Assembly: GCF_004339725.1 (NCBI RefSeq)
Contig: NZ_SMGK01000004.1
Span: 297,301-361,300 of the forward strand
Direction: 5' to 3'
Source: Acidipila rosea
GTDB taxonomy: Bacteria > Acidobacteriota > Terriglobia > Terriglobales > Acidobacteriaceae
DNA length: 64,000 bases
The number at the start of each line of letters is the position of its first letter. The stretch's first letter is position 1. The position numbers and the translations under genes were made by a program. Of this stretch, positions 27,072 to 34,964 are shown piece by piece. The notes beneath the pieces were generated by a model. That model worked only from the letters and a program-made list of their open reading frames with translations, ran no database searches and had not been told where the DNA came from.

Positions 27072-27929
27072 TTATCGGCGTTCGGTGGCTACAATCGCAA
27101 TGCCTGCGGCGTCTGCCGTCGAACGAAGTATCTCCATATCAAAAATCAGGGTCCGGCCTGCTTCGATGGCCAGGCAGGTTGCTCCTGCACTCTTCATGGT
27201 TTCGATTGTCTTCAGCCCGATTACCGGAACGTCAAAGCGCATATCCTGCCGGGGCTTGGCTGTCTTGACGACTGTCAGAGAGCGATCGAGCGCCGACGCC
27301 TCCCCGGACAGGGAGCGCATGATTGCTCCGGCGCGGGCAATGGCATCGTCGGTGCCTTCCATAGCCTCGACCGCCACGCAGGCCTGGCTGGCGATGACGA
27401 CCGTCTGGCCGATATCGAAGCCGGCAATGGCCTCAGCGACTTTCCGGCCATATTCGATATCCCGGCCTTCATTCTCACTGGGAGCGCGAGCGGTGAGCAC
27501 GCCGGACTTCGCGAGCAGCGGTTCCAGGTAGGCAGTCGAGGAGATGAGTTCAATGCCTTCATCGGCGAGGACCTTGGCCACCGCCCCGAGCAGCATATCC
27601 GTGTTGCGGGTGCTGAGCGAGAGCAGCAGCTTGGCCAGCCGCCAGTCCGGCCGGATGCTCGAGAATATCTGCTTGTGCCTGACCTGCCCGGCCATGACTG
27701 CGTTTGCGACACCTTCCTTATGAAAGGTGTCGATGAGCTTCGAGAGCTCGCCGAGTGAAAGCCAATGGACGCGGATGCCCGGATCGGCAGCGGCGCGCGC
27801 GTCCATCTCCGCATCCGTCTCTTCCTTGATCGCCGCGACCACGACCTCGACGCCGCGAGCGCGGGCCGCATCGAGGAGTAGAAAAGGGAAGCGTCCATTA
27901 CCGGCGATTAGACCGAGCCTGCGCGACAT
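27072..27929 (-). CDS. lpxI: UDP-2,3-diacylglucosamine pyrophosphatase LpxI
   Basis: 285-residue enzyme that hydrolyses UDP-2,3-diacylglucosamine to lipid X in lipid A synthesis, replacing LpxH. It matches LpxI (DUF1009) over its length: LGLIAGNGRFPFLL, MAGQVRHKQIF, the catalytic-Asp motif DMRFDVPVIG, and CLAIEAGRTLIFD. Its ATG directly abuts the lpxA stop (TAAATG), so it is translationally coupled. Confidence 0.95.
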   Translation of the reverse strand: MSRRLGLIAGNGRFPFLLLDAARARGVEVVVAAIKEETDAEMDARAAADPGIRVHWLSLGELSKLIDTFHKEGVANAVMAGQVRHKQIFSSIRPDWRLAKLLLSLSTRNTDMLLGAVAKVLADEGIELISSTAYLEPLLAKSGVLTARAPSENEGRDIEYGRKVAEAIAGFDIGQTVVIASQACVAVEAMEGTDDAIARAGAIMRSLSGEASALDRSLTVVKTAKPRQDMRFDVPVIGLKTIETMKSAGATCLAIEAGRTLIFDMEILRSTADAAGIAIVATERR

Positions 27930-28706
27930 TTACTTCAGCACTCCGCGCTCGGACCGTTCAATGAACTCGACCAGGTAAGCAACATCTTCATTGGCAATGC
28001 CATCGCTCCGAAGCTTCTCAATGGCTTGCGAAGTGTTCATCTTCGCGGCGAGGAGCAGCCGGTACGCATGCTGGATCGCTCGCAGGCGTTCGCGTGAGAA
28101 GCCCCGCCGTTCAAGCCCCACTTTGTTGAGCCCGTAGGCGTGGGTTTCGCGCCTGGCTGATGTCAGCGAATAGGGCAGCACATCCTGGGTGATCGTCGTG
28201 CCACCGCCGATGTAGGCGTAGCGCCCGATGTGGCAGAACTGGTGAACTGGGCAGAGTGCGCCAACCGTGGCGAAGTCCTCGACGATTACGTGACCGGCGA
28301 GGGTTGCAGCATTCGCGAGGATGCAGTGGCTGCCGATGATCGAGTCGTGGCCTATATGCGCGTAGGCCATGATGAGGCAGTTGCTGCCGATGCGTGTTGC
28401 TCCGCCGCCGCCCGCCGTTCCGCGCGAAATAGTGACGTATTCGCGGATGACATTGTCGTCGCCGAGTTCGACGCCGGTGGGCTCGTTCCTGTACTTCAGG
28501 TCCTGCGGCGCAATCCCGACACAGGCGAAGGAGTAGAAGCGGTTGCGCGCCCCGGCGGTCAGATGTCCATCGAGGACGACGTGCGAGACCAGTTCGCACT
28601 CTTCACCGAGGATGACATTCGGCCCGATCGTGCAATAGGGGCCGACAATGCACGACGCGGGAACCTGTGCTCCCTCGGCAAGGATCGCTGTGGGATGAAT
28701 ACTCAC
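27930..28706 (-). CDS. lpxA: UDP-N-acetylglucosamine acyltransferase LpxA
   Basis: First step of lipid A synthesis: transfers a 3-hydroxyacyl chain from ACP to UDP-GlcNAc. 258 residues of left-handed beta-helix hexapeptide repeats (HPTAIL, GPYCTIG, IREYVTISRGT) with the catalytic His in MAYAHIGHDSIIG and a C-terminal helical domain. The start is GTG 28706, overlapping the fabZ stop (GTGA). Confidence 0.96.
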   Translation of the reverse strand: MSIHPTAILAEGAQVPASCIVGPYCTIGPNVILGEECELVSHVVLDGHLTAGARNRFYSFACVGIAPQDLKYRNEPTGVELGDDNVIREYVTISRGTAGGGGATRIGSNCLIMAYAHIGHDSIIGSHCILANAATLAGHVIVEDFATVGALCPVHQFCHIGRYAYIGGGTTITQDVLPYSLTSARRETHAYGLNKVGLERRGFSRERLRAIQHAYRLLLAAKMNTSQAIEKLRSDGIANEDVAYLVEFIERSERGVLK

Positions 28707-29230
28707 GCTTCAGTCACGACTGCGGCTGCGGGCTCTGCGACTTCGGCTGGTGCGGCCTCGCGGCGGCGCGGTACCAGCTGGCACATCACAATAGCCTCGC
28801 AGACGAGTTTGCCTTCGACCGTCACCCGGCCTTCCATGCGCACCGCACGTGACTTCCAGTTGAGTACCGTGATCTCAATGCGGAGCTGGTCGCCGGGGGT
28901 CACGGGGCGGCGGAACTTTGCGCGCTCGATGCCGGTGAAAACCATGAGCTTATCTTCGCGATCGGGAATCTCGGTGAGCAGCAGCGCGCCGCCTGCCTGC
29001 GCGATCGACTCAACCATGAGTACGCCCGGCATGATGGGATAACCGGGAAAGTGACCCTGGAAGAAAGGCTCGTTGATGGTTACGTTCTTGATGGCGACGA
29101 TGCGTTTGCGGCGTTCGACTTCCACTACGCGGTCGATCAGCAGGAAAGGGTAGCGGTGCGGCAGAATCGCCATCAGGTCATTGATGTCGAGCGTCTGGCG
29201 TCCGTCGGCGAGTAAGTTCAGGTTATCCAT
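28703..29230 (-). CDS. fabZ: 3-hydroxyacyl-ACP dehydratase FabZ
   Basis: Hot-dog fold dehydratase of fatty acid synthesis, 175 residues. The LPHRYPFLLIDRV block, the catalytic His in FFQGHFPGYPIMPGVLMVES and the Glu of that motif are present. A Pro/Ala/Glu-rich tail of about 25 residues is longer than usual. ATG 29230 has no ribosome-binding site; instead an 11-bp inverted repeat ends one base before it. It leads the fabZ-lpxA-lpxI group, balancing the shared hydroxyacyl-ACP pool. Confidence 0.95.
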   Translation of the reverse strand: MDNLNLLADGRQTLDINDLMAILPHRYPFLLIDRVVEVERRKRIVAIKNVTINEPFFQGHFPGYPIMPGVLMVESIAQAGGALLLTEIPDREDKLMVFTGIERAKFRRPVTPGDQLRIEITVLNWKSRAVRMEGRVTVEGKLVCEAIVMCQLVPRRREAAPAEVAEPAAAVVTEA

Positions 29231-29231
29231 G

Positions 29232-29264
29232 GCTGCAAGGGGCGATTATAAATCCCCTTGCAGC
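29232..29264 (-). promoter_or_regulatory. Inverted repeat with TATAAT loop, between the Spy-like gene and fabZ
   Basis: GCTGCAAGGGG and CCCCTTGCAGC form a perfect 11-bp stem. The 11-nt loop, read on the minus strand, is ATTTATAATCG and contains a consensus TATAAT (29245-29250). The fabZ ATG is one base past the repeat. It could be a terminator for the upstream sigma-factor operon, the fabZ promoter with a very short leader, or an operator covering that promoter. No good -35 hexamer is seen. Confidence 0.55.
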
Positions 29265-29274
29265 GGTGGAGACC

Positions 29275-29838
29275 TTATTGCTGCGGTGGAGCAGGGGGAG
29301 GCGGCGGGCCATCGCCCGGTCCGCCGGGCCCATGATGCCTGAAATCGGGTCCCCGCATCGGCGGCATGGGGGCAATGGCCTGCAGTTTCTGCCACTGCTC
29401 CGGGCTCAGCACCTCGCGCAGGTCGAGCAGCATGCGTGCGTTGGCTTTTTCGAGCGCCGCCCGTGCGTCGGCAACCGCGTCGATCTGCGACAGCACCTTG
29501 GACTTGTCAAGCTGCGATGGCTGGAGCAGGGGTTCAAGGATCGTCTCCTGCTTTTCGAGAGCACCCTGCATGTCAATCAGCTTGAGCCTGTGCTCCTGAA
29601 AGATCGAATCCATCTTCGCCTGCTGCTGGCTGGTGATGCCGATCTGCTGAGCTGTGGCAGGGTTGTCCCACCATCGCCCATGCCGGCCTGCGGCCAGGGC
29701 GCGATCCAGCGGCGGACCGCCTCCGCGGGGTCCGGGCCCCATCTGTGCCATCAGTGCAGGGGCGTAAAGGGAAGAGGCAGCGAGCGGAAGTGCAAGGCCG
29801 AAAGCCGTGAGTGTTTTCCGCGAGAAGAGTACGTTCAT
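29275..29838 (-). CDS. Spy/CpxP-like periplasmic protein
   Basis: 187 residues. Signal peptide about 1-30 (ending APALMAQ), then a Gly/Pro-rich stretch, a helical core rich in Gln/Leu/Lys and an LSPEQWQKL motif, the LTxxQ hallmark of the Spy/CpxP/heavy-metal-sensor family. A His/Gly/Pro-rich tail (about 160-187) could bind metal. The frame is open upstream to 30072 but true translation starts at ATG 29838 (AAGGTGA box), which overlaps the stop of the preceding gene (ATGA). Likely a periplasmic chaperone or stress sensor controlled by the adjacent sigma factor (inference). Confidence 0.8.
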   Translation of the reverse strand: MNVLFSRKTLTAFGLALPLAASSLYAPALMAQMGPGPRGGGPPLDRALAAGRHGRWWDNPATAQQIGITSQQQAKMDSIFQEHRLKLIDMQGALEKQETILEPLLQPSQLDKSKVLSQIDAVADARAALEKANARMLLDLREVLSPEQWQKLQAIAPMPPMRGPDFRHHGPGGPGDGPPPPPAPPQQ

Positions 29839-30245
29839 CGGGTCACCTTTTGATTGGTTGCGTTCTCGTGGGTGGTTGAGGTTGCGGACCCGTCGGAGGG
29901 TCCATAGAGCGGCTGGAGAGAGTCCGGCGCAGTCTGCGACAGGTCCTCGTTGACCTGCTCCAGAAGTGCAGAGTCGGAGGCATAAGTCGAGGCAGCTGGC
30001 TGCGAAGCTGGCCGTGGCCGCACCACCATGCCAATCACCAGCATGGCTGCCAGTGCAGGTCCGAGCGTCCACGTCATCACCATCCGAGACACATGCCGGC
30101 GCCGTTTTCTGCTCGAATACTCCTGCAGCTGCTTTGCGCTGGGCGCCTGCGGCAAAGGGTGGGCCGCGGCGTGATGGATTGCGCCGCGAAAGAGTTCGAT
30201 AGCGCGCTCGACGTTATTGTCGAGTTGCTGTCCGGCGTGCTTCAT
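29835..30245 (-). CDS. Single-pass membrane protein, putative anti-sigma factor
   Basis: 136 residues with a cytoplasmic N-terminus (1 to about 55), one membrane helix (TLGPALAAMLVIGMVV) and a periplasmic Ser/Thr/Ala-rich tail. It has no HxxxCxxC zinc motif, so it is not a ZAS-type anti-sigma factor. The assignment rests on topology and on ATGA overlaps at both ends, with the ECF sigma gene upstream and the Spy-like gene downstream. It may equally be a small unknown membrane protein. Confidence 0.6.
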   Translation of the reverse strand: MKHAGQQLDNNVERAIELFRGAIHHAAAHPLPQAPSAKQLQEYSSRKRRRHVSRMVMTWTLGPALAAMLVIGMVVRPRPASQPAASTYASDSALLEQVNEDLSQTAPDSLQPLYGPSDGSATSTTHENATNQKVTR

Positions 30246-30817
30246 AGTCCTCCTTTCAGCTGCTCGCGCAGCTTTGCGGTCGCGCGGTAGAGATGAGTTT
30301 TGACGGTGCTGAGCTGCATACCTGTGTTTGCGGCGATTTCCTGCAGTTCCATGTCTTCAATAAAGCGCAGCACAAAGACGGTGCGCTGCTTTGCGGGCAG
30401 CCGTGCGACCGCGCTCCAGAGCCCTGCTACCTGGTCGCGAGCCATGCATGCTGCCTCGGGAGAGCTTTGCCTGTCGGCAAGCCAGTCGCTTACCTCAGCC
30501 GGGTCGAGCGCCGAAGACTGGGCCCGCCGCCAGAATCGGAAGCGCTGGCTGCGCAGGTGATCGCGGAGCAGGTTAACGGCAATCTTCATCAGCCAGGTCT
30601 GCAGGCTCGACTCGCCACGAAAGCCGTCTGCGGCCAAATGGGCTTTAAGAAAGCATTCCTGGGTCAGCGTCTCCGCTGCGTCCCGGTCAGAGAGCGCCCC
30701 CAGCAGGAAGCGGAAGACGCGAGGACTGTAGAGTCGAAAGACCTCGTCGAAGTTCGCCGCGTTCAGCAGGGCAGCCTGCGGTAGGAGCTGTGCGTCCGTG
30801 ATGGCAATCTCTTCCAT
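30242..30817 (-). CDS. ECF-family RNA polymerase sigma factor
   Basis: 191 residues with only regions 2 and 4. Region 2 spans about 22-90 (FDEVFRLYSPRVFRFL, ETLTQECFLKAH, SLQTWLMKIAVNLLRDHLR). Region 4 spans about 130-185 (ARLPAKQRTVFVLRFIEDM, then the helix-turn-helix EIAANTGMQLSTVKTHLYRA). It would direct transcription of an envelope-stress or metal-stress regulon, judging by the Spy-like partner. It heads a three-gene translationally coupled operon and is divergent from the M48-fold protein gene. Confidence 0.92.
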   Translation of the reverse strand: MEEIAITDAQLLPQAALLNAANFDEVFRLYSPRVFRFLLGALSDRDAAETLTQECFLKAHLAADGFRGESSLQTWLMKIAVNLLRDHLRSQRFRFWRRAQSSALDPAEVSDWLADRQSSPEAACMARDQVAGLWSAVARLPAKQRTVFVLRFIEDMELQEIAANTGMQLSTVKTHLYRATAKLREQLKGGL

Positions 30818-30941
30818 TCACTGGCATAGACGCGGAAGGCCGCAGGCAAGTTTACGCAGAAATGCAGGTCAACTTTGGTAACGCTGGCGGCGAAAAAAGT
30901 AGCAATACAAGATGTGTGAGCCTTTATACTCGCGTCAACTT

Positions 30942-32342
30942 ATGGCGAACCGCTTTCCTTTATCTGCACTCCTGGTTTTTCTCTGCCTTGCAATTCCGGT
31001 ATCTGCACAGGATGAAGACCAACTCCCTAACTTTACGGGCTACGTGACAAGTATCCACTCCGCTGAAGAAATCGAGGTCAACTTACATCCGGTGCGGCTC
31101 ACCGAGGCAACCGCATATTCCCTCCCAGACAACGGAGAAGGCGCCCAGGGGGCTCGGATTGAACAACGAAAAAGCGGGCCGCCTTTTCTACGCAGGGGCA
31201 CTGAGGTCACAGTTTATGGACGGGTTGATAAGAAGTCGCATGAGTTCCTGGCGTCGAAGGTTGAAATCCACGCCACTGCTCCCCGGCATATAAATGGCGC
31301 TGCCATCGAAGATCGGGCGCCGCAACTGGTTGTTCAGAACGGCCATCTGAGTGGCACCATCTATGCCGACGGCAACGCGATTCGGGTGACACCGGCTACA
31401 GTTTTAAATCTCTTGCCGACAGGCGAGGAGCTGACCACCTTGGATCCGCATGTGCAGATTCGCTATACAGCGGAACTCCATGCGAATGGGCAGGTCATTG
31501 CAACCAAAGTAAATTTCATGAGACTGGATCTGGGTGAAAAGGAGCATCATTTTCAGCAGTCGAGTGACTTCCACATCCAGGATCCCGACTACGATCATCA
31601 CCAGTACGGACGGGTAAAATTTCTGCTGCATAGTATCCGGATCTTGCCGGATCTCGCTTTGCAGAAGCGTGTAGCCGCTGTCGGAAACAAGCTTATTCCG
31701 GAGTGGCAGAAAAACCTTCCGGATAATGATCCTGCAAAGATCTCCTTTCACTTCATCGTGCTTGAGGCGAATAAGACCTTTCCAGTAACTACATTGGATC
31801 AGGCGGGCACAATACTGATTCCTGCCAATGTTTTGGCCCGGCTGAATAATGAAGCGCAACTGGCCTGTCTGTTGTCGGCCGACATTGCAGTTGTCCTGGA
31901 AAGATACATCTACTCCAACCTCTCGACGGCACGCTCTCAAGAGGCGATCAATGTCGCCATGATGCCATTCATGTTGGAAGGAAGTGCGCTGGCGATGGTG
32001 GCGACGAATGGTCTCTATCAGCACAATTACTGGGTACCTTTGACGGAGAGCGCGTACCGCGTAGGCCTGCACTATGTCATCGATGCAGGCTACGATCCCC
32101 GAGAAGCTCCCGTCGCGATGCTGCGACTCAGCGCGAAGCATCCTGAGAAGTTCCAGAGTGATCCATTGAAGCAATTCCCGCTCCTCCCGAATTATCTCGA
32201 GGGCGTGCTGTCCAGGAACTACGATGCCGCCGACTTTGCCGGCTTGAAGACCAGGGAAGCCGAGTACCAGGAGGTGCTGGCGATGCTGCGCACAGCCGAC
32301 AGCAAGGCAGCGAAGATCATTCACCAGGAGTCGGGGAATTAG
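30942..32342 (+). CDS. Secreted protein with degenerate M48 peptidase fold
   Basis: 466 residues with a signal peptide (1 to about 22, ending PVSAQ). Residues about 30-195 look like two related beta modules (FTGYVTSIHS..., LSGTIYADGN...) similar to DUF5666-type domains. Residues about 225-455 follow the M48 pattern: IRILPDLALQKRVAAVGNKL, FIVLEANKTFPV, GTILIPANVLARLNNEAQLA, then AGYDPREAPVAMLRL. At the active site, the expected HExxH helix reads LSADIAVVLER (A313-D314-I-A-V317), so both His are gone and Glu is Asp; the ExxAD third-ligand position is also changed. It should be catalytically dead. ATG 30942 lacks a clear ribosome-binding site but starts the signal peptide. Confidence 0.65.
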   Translation: MANRFPLSALLVFLCLAIPVSAQDEDQLPNFTGYVTSIHSAEEIEVNLHPVRLTEATAYSLPDNGEGAQGARIEQRKSGPPFLRRGTEVTVYGRVDKKSHEFLASKVEIHATAPRHINGAAIEDRAPQLVVQNGHLSGTIYADGNAIRVTPATVLNLLPTGEELTTLDPHVQIRYTAELHANGQVIATKVNFMRLDLGEKEHHFQQSSDFHIQDPDYDHHQYGRVKFLLHSIRILPDLALQKRVAAVGNKLIPEWQKNLPDNDPAKISFHFIVLEANKTFPVTTLDQAGTILIPANVLARLNNEAQLACLLSADIAVVLERYIYSNLSTARSQEAINVAMMPFMLEGSALAMVATNGLYQHNYWVPLTESAYRVGLHYVIDAGYDPREAPVAMLRLSAKHPEKFQSDPLKQFPLLPNYLEGVLSRNYDAADFAGLKTREAEYQEVLAMLRTADSKAAKIIHQESGN

Positions 32343-32349
32343 AGACGAT

Positions 32350-33144
32350 TCAGCGGTGGATCTTCGCCGCCGCAGCATCGGGATTGAACATGTAGGTCGG
32401 CATCGGAAAGTTGTATCCGGCCTTTGACAGGAAGCGCTGATTGGTCATATCGCCATTGTGGAAGCGGGTGATCGAAAACGCTGTCGGGAAGCCCTGGATC
32501 GTGTGGTAATCCGCGTATTCCTCGACCTCGACGTTTTTGTCCTTGTAGACCGGATCGCGCCATTCAAAGGTGCGGCTGAGCGGCAGATGCGTATCCGCAT
32601 CGGTCTGGATCGTGATGGAGTCGTTGGTTGAAGAGATCAGCGTCACCTGGTCGCTCAGGTGGCGCTCGGCCAGCTTCTGGCCATCGTAGATGAGCAGCGT
32701 ATGCGGATCTTTGAGCCAGACACGAATTGCGATTTCGATGGAGTGGTCGCGACGCCGCAGAAATTCGTCGCGGTCTTTGTCCGGGATCGCCCGCTTGCCC
32801 TTATAGGTAATCTCCCAGCCCTGGTTGCCGACGAACATCTCGATGACATTCTTTTTCTTCGTGAGCTCGGTACGATCTTTGTCTGGAAACTCATGGAAGG
32901 CGTAATAGTCGATGACGATGCCGGTTGGCCTGCCCTGATAGAAGCTTGAAGTGCGGCCCTCGTAGTAGGTGTCCTGCAGATTGAGCCACGCATCGCCGCC
33001 GAGCGCCTTGACCATCGCATCGAGTACGGCGCGGGCCTGCTTCGAGTTGTCCGTAGGAGCCGACGCCGCAGGGGGCGCAGGAGTCTGCGCACAGAGCAAC
33101 GGGGCCAGCAGCAAACCTAAGGCCATCACCCGGAGCGCCCTCAT
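32350..33144 (-). CDS. LolA/outer-membrane-lipoprotein-sorting-like exported protein
   Basis: 264 residues with a signal peptide (ending LLCAQ) and a linker, then a segment (ARAVLDAMVKALGGDAWLNL) common to exported proteins with a LolA/LppX-like half-barrel in Acidobacteria. The remainder is mostly beta (IVIDYYAFHE, VTLISSTNDSITIQTD). The fold assignment is tentative and the function unknown. ATG 33144 overlaps the stop of the SDR gene (ATGA), so the two are co-translated. Confidence 0.6.
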   Translation of the reverse strand: MRALRVMALGLLLAPLLCAQTPAPPAASAPTDNSKQARAVLDAMVKALGGDAWLNLQDTYYEGRTSSFYQGRPTGIVIDYYAFHEFPDKDRTELTKKKNVIEMFVGNQGWEITYKGKRAIPDKDRDEFLRRRDHSIEIAIRVWLKDPHTLLIYDGQKLAERHLSDQVTLISSTNDSITIQTDADTHLPLSRTFEWRDPVYKDKNVEVEEYADYHTIQGFPTAFSITRFHNGDMTNQRFLSKAGYNFPMPTYMFNPDAAAAKIHR

Positions 33145-33932
33145 CCCACCAGCACCGCCCCTCCATTGACGTTTACGATCTCGCCGCTCATGAACCCCGC
33201 ATAGGGCGTACAGAGGAAGAGAATAGGCCCCGCAATCTCAAGTGGCGTTGCGGCACGGCCCACCGGGATCCCTGCAAAGACCCTCGGTCCAATCTCCGGG
33301 TGGTCCAGCGCTGGAGCGGACATCTCTGTCGCCACCCAGCCCGGCGCAACACAGTTTGCATAGATGCCATCGCGAGCGAGCTCGCTCGAAAGGCTCTTGG
33401 TGAAACTGATAAGCGCGCCCTTGGTCACGGCATAGTCTGCGTGAAAGGCCTCGCCTCGCTGCCCGGCGGTCGAGCTGATAAGCACGATATGCCCCGCAGC
33501 CTTACCCGGCTCCGGACGCCCCTGCTTCTGGAACTGCCCCGTAGCCGTCTGCACCAGGCCGAAGACGCTGTCGAGATTGACGCCAAGCGTCTCGCGCCAC
33601 TGCGCATCCGTCATCTCTGCTATGGGCGCGTCGTGCGGCGGCCAGATGCCGTGGTTCACGATCAGGCAGTCCAGACGTCCAAAGGCGGCGATGGCTTTGA
33701 AGACCAGCTCGCGGCCCTCTTCAGGCGAGGCCAGTTCCTGTTTGAAGGCAATGCAGTTATTGGGGCCGCCGCACTCCTCCACCAGCGCCTGTGCAGCGGG
33801 CTGCGCCGCCCGATAGTTGAAAGCCACTCGCGCACCAGCCTTGCGGAAGAGCCGGACGGTTTCCGCGCCGATGCCGCGCGACCCCCCGGTGATAAGGGCA
33901 ACCTTGCCCGTAAGAGACAGCTCAACGCTCAT
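33141..33932 (-). CDS. Short-chain dehydrogenase/reductase
   Basis: 263-residue classical SDR. The cofactor motif is TGGSRGIG near the N-terminus, NHG follows at the NNAG position, the catalytic Ser is in VLISSTAG and Tyr-x3-Lys is YAVTK. PGWVATEMSA matches the FabG-like group, so 3-oxoacyl-ACP or a related ketone is a plausible substrate, but this copy stands outside any fatty acid cluster. It is transcribed with the exported LolA-like gene. Confidence 0.9.
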   Translation of the reverse strand: MSVELSLTGKVALITGGSRGIGAETVRLFRKAGARVAFNYRAAQPAAQALVEECGGPNNCIAFKQELASPEEGRELVFKAIAAFGRLDCLIVNHGIWPPHDAPIAEMTDAQWRETLGVNLDSVFGLVQTATGQFQKQGRPEPGKAAGHIVLISSTAGQRGEAFHADYAVTKGALISFTKSLSSELARDGIYANCVAPGWVATEMSAPALDHPEIGPRVFAGIPVGRAATPLEIAGPILFLCTPYAGFMSGEIVNVNGGAVLVG

Positions 33933-33970
33933 GCTTCAGACGCTAATTGAGTGACGGGTAGCGCGCAAGT

Positions 33971-34600
33971 TTAGATCCCTTGAAGGTAGCGGACGCGGGG
34001 TGCAATGGCGAAATTGAGTTGAACCAGCACGATGACCGCGATGCTGATGTAGGTGTTTACCAGGCAAAGTGCAGCTCCGGCGGCGTAAAGCGCCTGCGCG
34101 ACGACGATGCGGCGCTCGACCGCGCATTCGATCTCATGTGAAACCTCCTGCTTGAGGAGTTTGGCGCGGAGGGCGTAACGCCAGCTTGCGAAGAGTACAG
34201 CGCCAAGCAGCAGAATATTTGCCCAATACACGATGAGTGCCGCACGCAGAGTGATGAACTCGGCGAGCAGGTGCGTCGAGAAGGGCATCAGCGTGACGGC
34301 AAACAGAAAGGCGAGATGCAGCCAGCTCAGGTGACGGTCACTGCGTTCGAAGCAGTTCAATTGTGCCTGCTGCCCGGTCCAGAAGATACCCAGCGTCAGA
34401 AAGCTCATCAGGTAGGCGACCATCTGAGGAGCCATTGCCGCGAGTGCGTGCCACAGCGCCGCATCGCCGTGAATGGCCTCGCTGAGAGGCGTATGCAGGT
34501 CGAGCACGAGCAGCGTCATTGCGACTGCGAAGATGCCGTCGCTCAACGCGGCGAGCCGCTCAACACTCTGCCCGGCAATCTGGTTGTAGGGCGTGGCCAT
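33971..34600 (-). CDS. TMEM175-family potassium channel protein
   Basis: 209 residues with about six membrane helices. The first helix carries the family signature RLAALSDGIFAVAMTLLVLDL, containing the (F/L)SDG element that forms the K+ pore in bacterial TMEM175 homologues, which work as tetramers. Expected role is a K+ leak channel of the inner membrane. It lies 4 nt downstream of the HIT gene on the same strand. Confidence 0.85.
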   Translation of the reverse strand: MATPYNQIAGQSVERLAALSDGIFAVAMTLLVLDLHTPLSEAIHGDAALWHALAAMAPQMVAYLMSFLTLGIFWTGQQAQLNCFERSDRHLSWLHLAFLFAVTLMPFSTHLLAEFITLRAALIVYWANILLLGAVLFASWRYALRAKLLKQEVSHEIECAVERRIVVAQALYAAGAALCLVNTYISIAVIVLVQLNFAIAPRVRYLQGI

Positions 34601-34604
34601 CGCG

Positions 34605-34955
34605 CTAGCCCGGGGGCCAGTGCATCGCCCGTCCGCCCAGCAGATGCAGGTGAAGATGATCGACCGTCTGACCGCCGTCCGCGCCCGTGTTGATGACAGT
34701 GCGGTAGCCGCGGTCGAGATTCAGTTCGGCGGCCAGCTTGGTGGTGAGCGCCAGCAGGTGCCCAAGCAGAGCCTGGTCTTCAGCCTCAGCGTGTGCCAGG
34801 GAGGTGATGTGCTTCTTCGGCACCAGCAGCAGGTGAACCGGGGCTTTCGGATCAATATCGGCGAAGACATAGGCGAGCGAATCCTCGTGGACTTTCTTGG
34901 AGGGGATCGCGCCGGAGATGATTTTGCAGAAGAGGCAATCCATAGTCGATGGCAT
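34605..34955 (-). CDS. Histidine triad (HIT) nucleotide-binding protein
   Basis: 116-residue HINT-branch hydrolase of AMP-linked substrates (phosphoramidates or adenylates). The metal-binding CLFCKIISG start, HLLLVPKKHI and the triad HLHLHLLGG are typical. An in-frame ATG at 34943 (MDCLFCKI) matches the family start as well as the ATG at 34955; neither has a clear ribosome-binding site. It sits 9 nt downstream of the M48 protease gene. Confidence 0.92.
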   Translation of the reverse strand: MPSTMDCLFCKIISGAIPSKKVHEDSLAYVFADIDPKAPVHLLLVPKKHITSLAHAEAEDQALLGHLLALTTKLAAELNLDRGYRTVINTGADGGQTVDHLHLHLLGGRAMHWPPG

Positions 34956-34964
34956 CAGCTTAGA

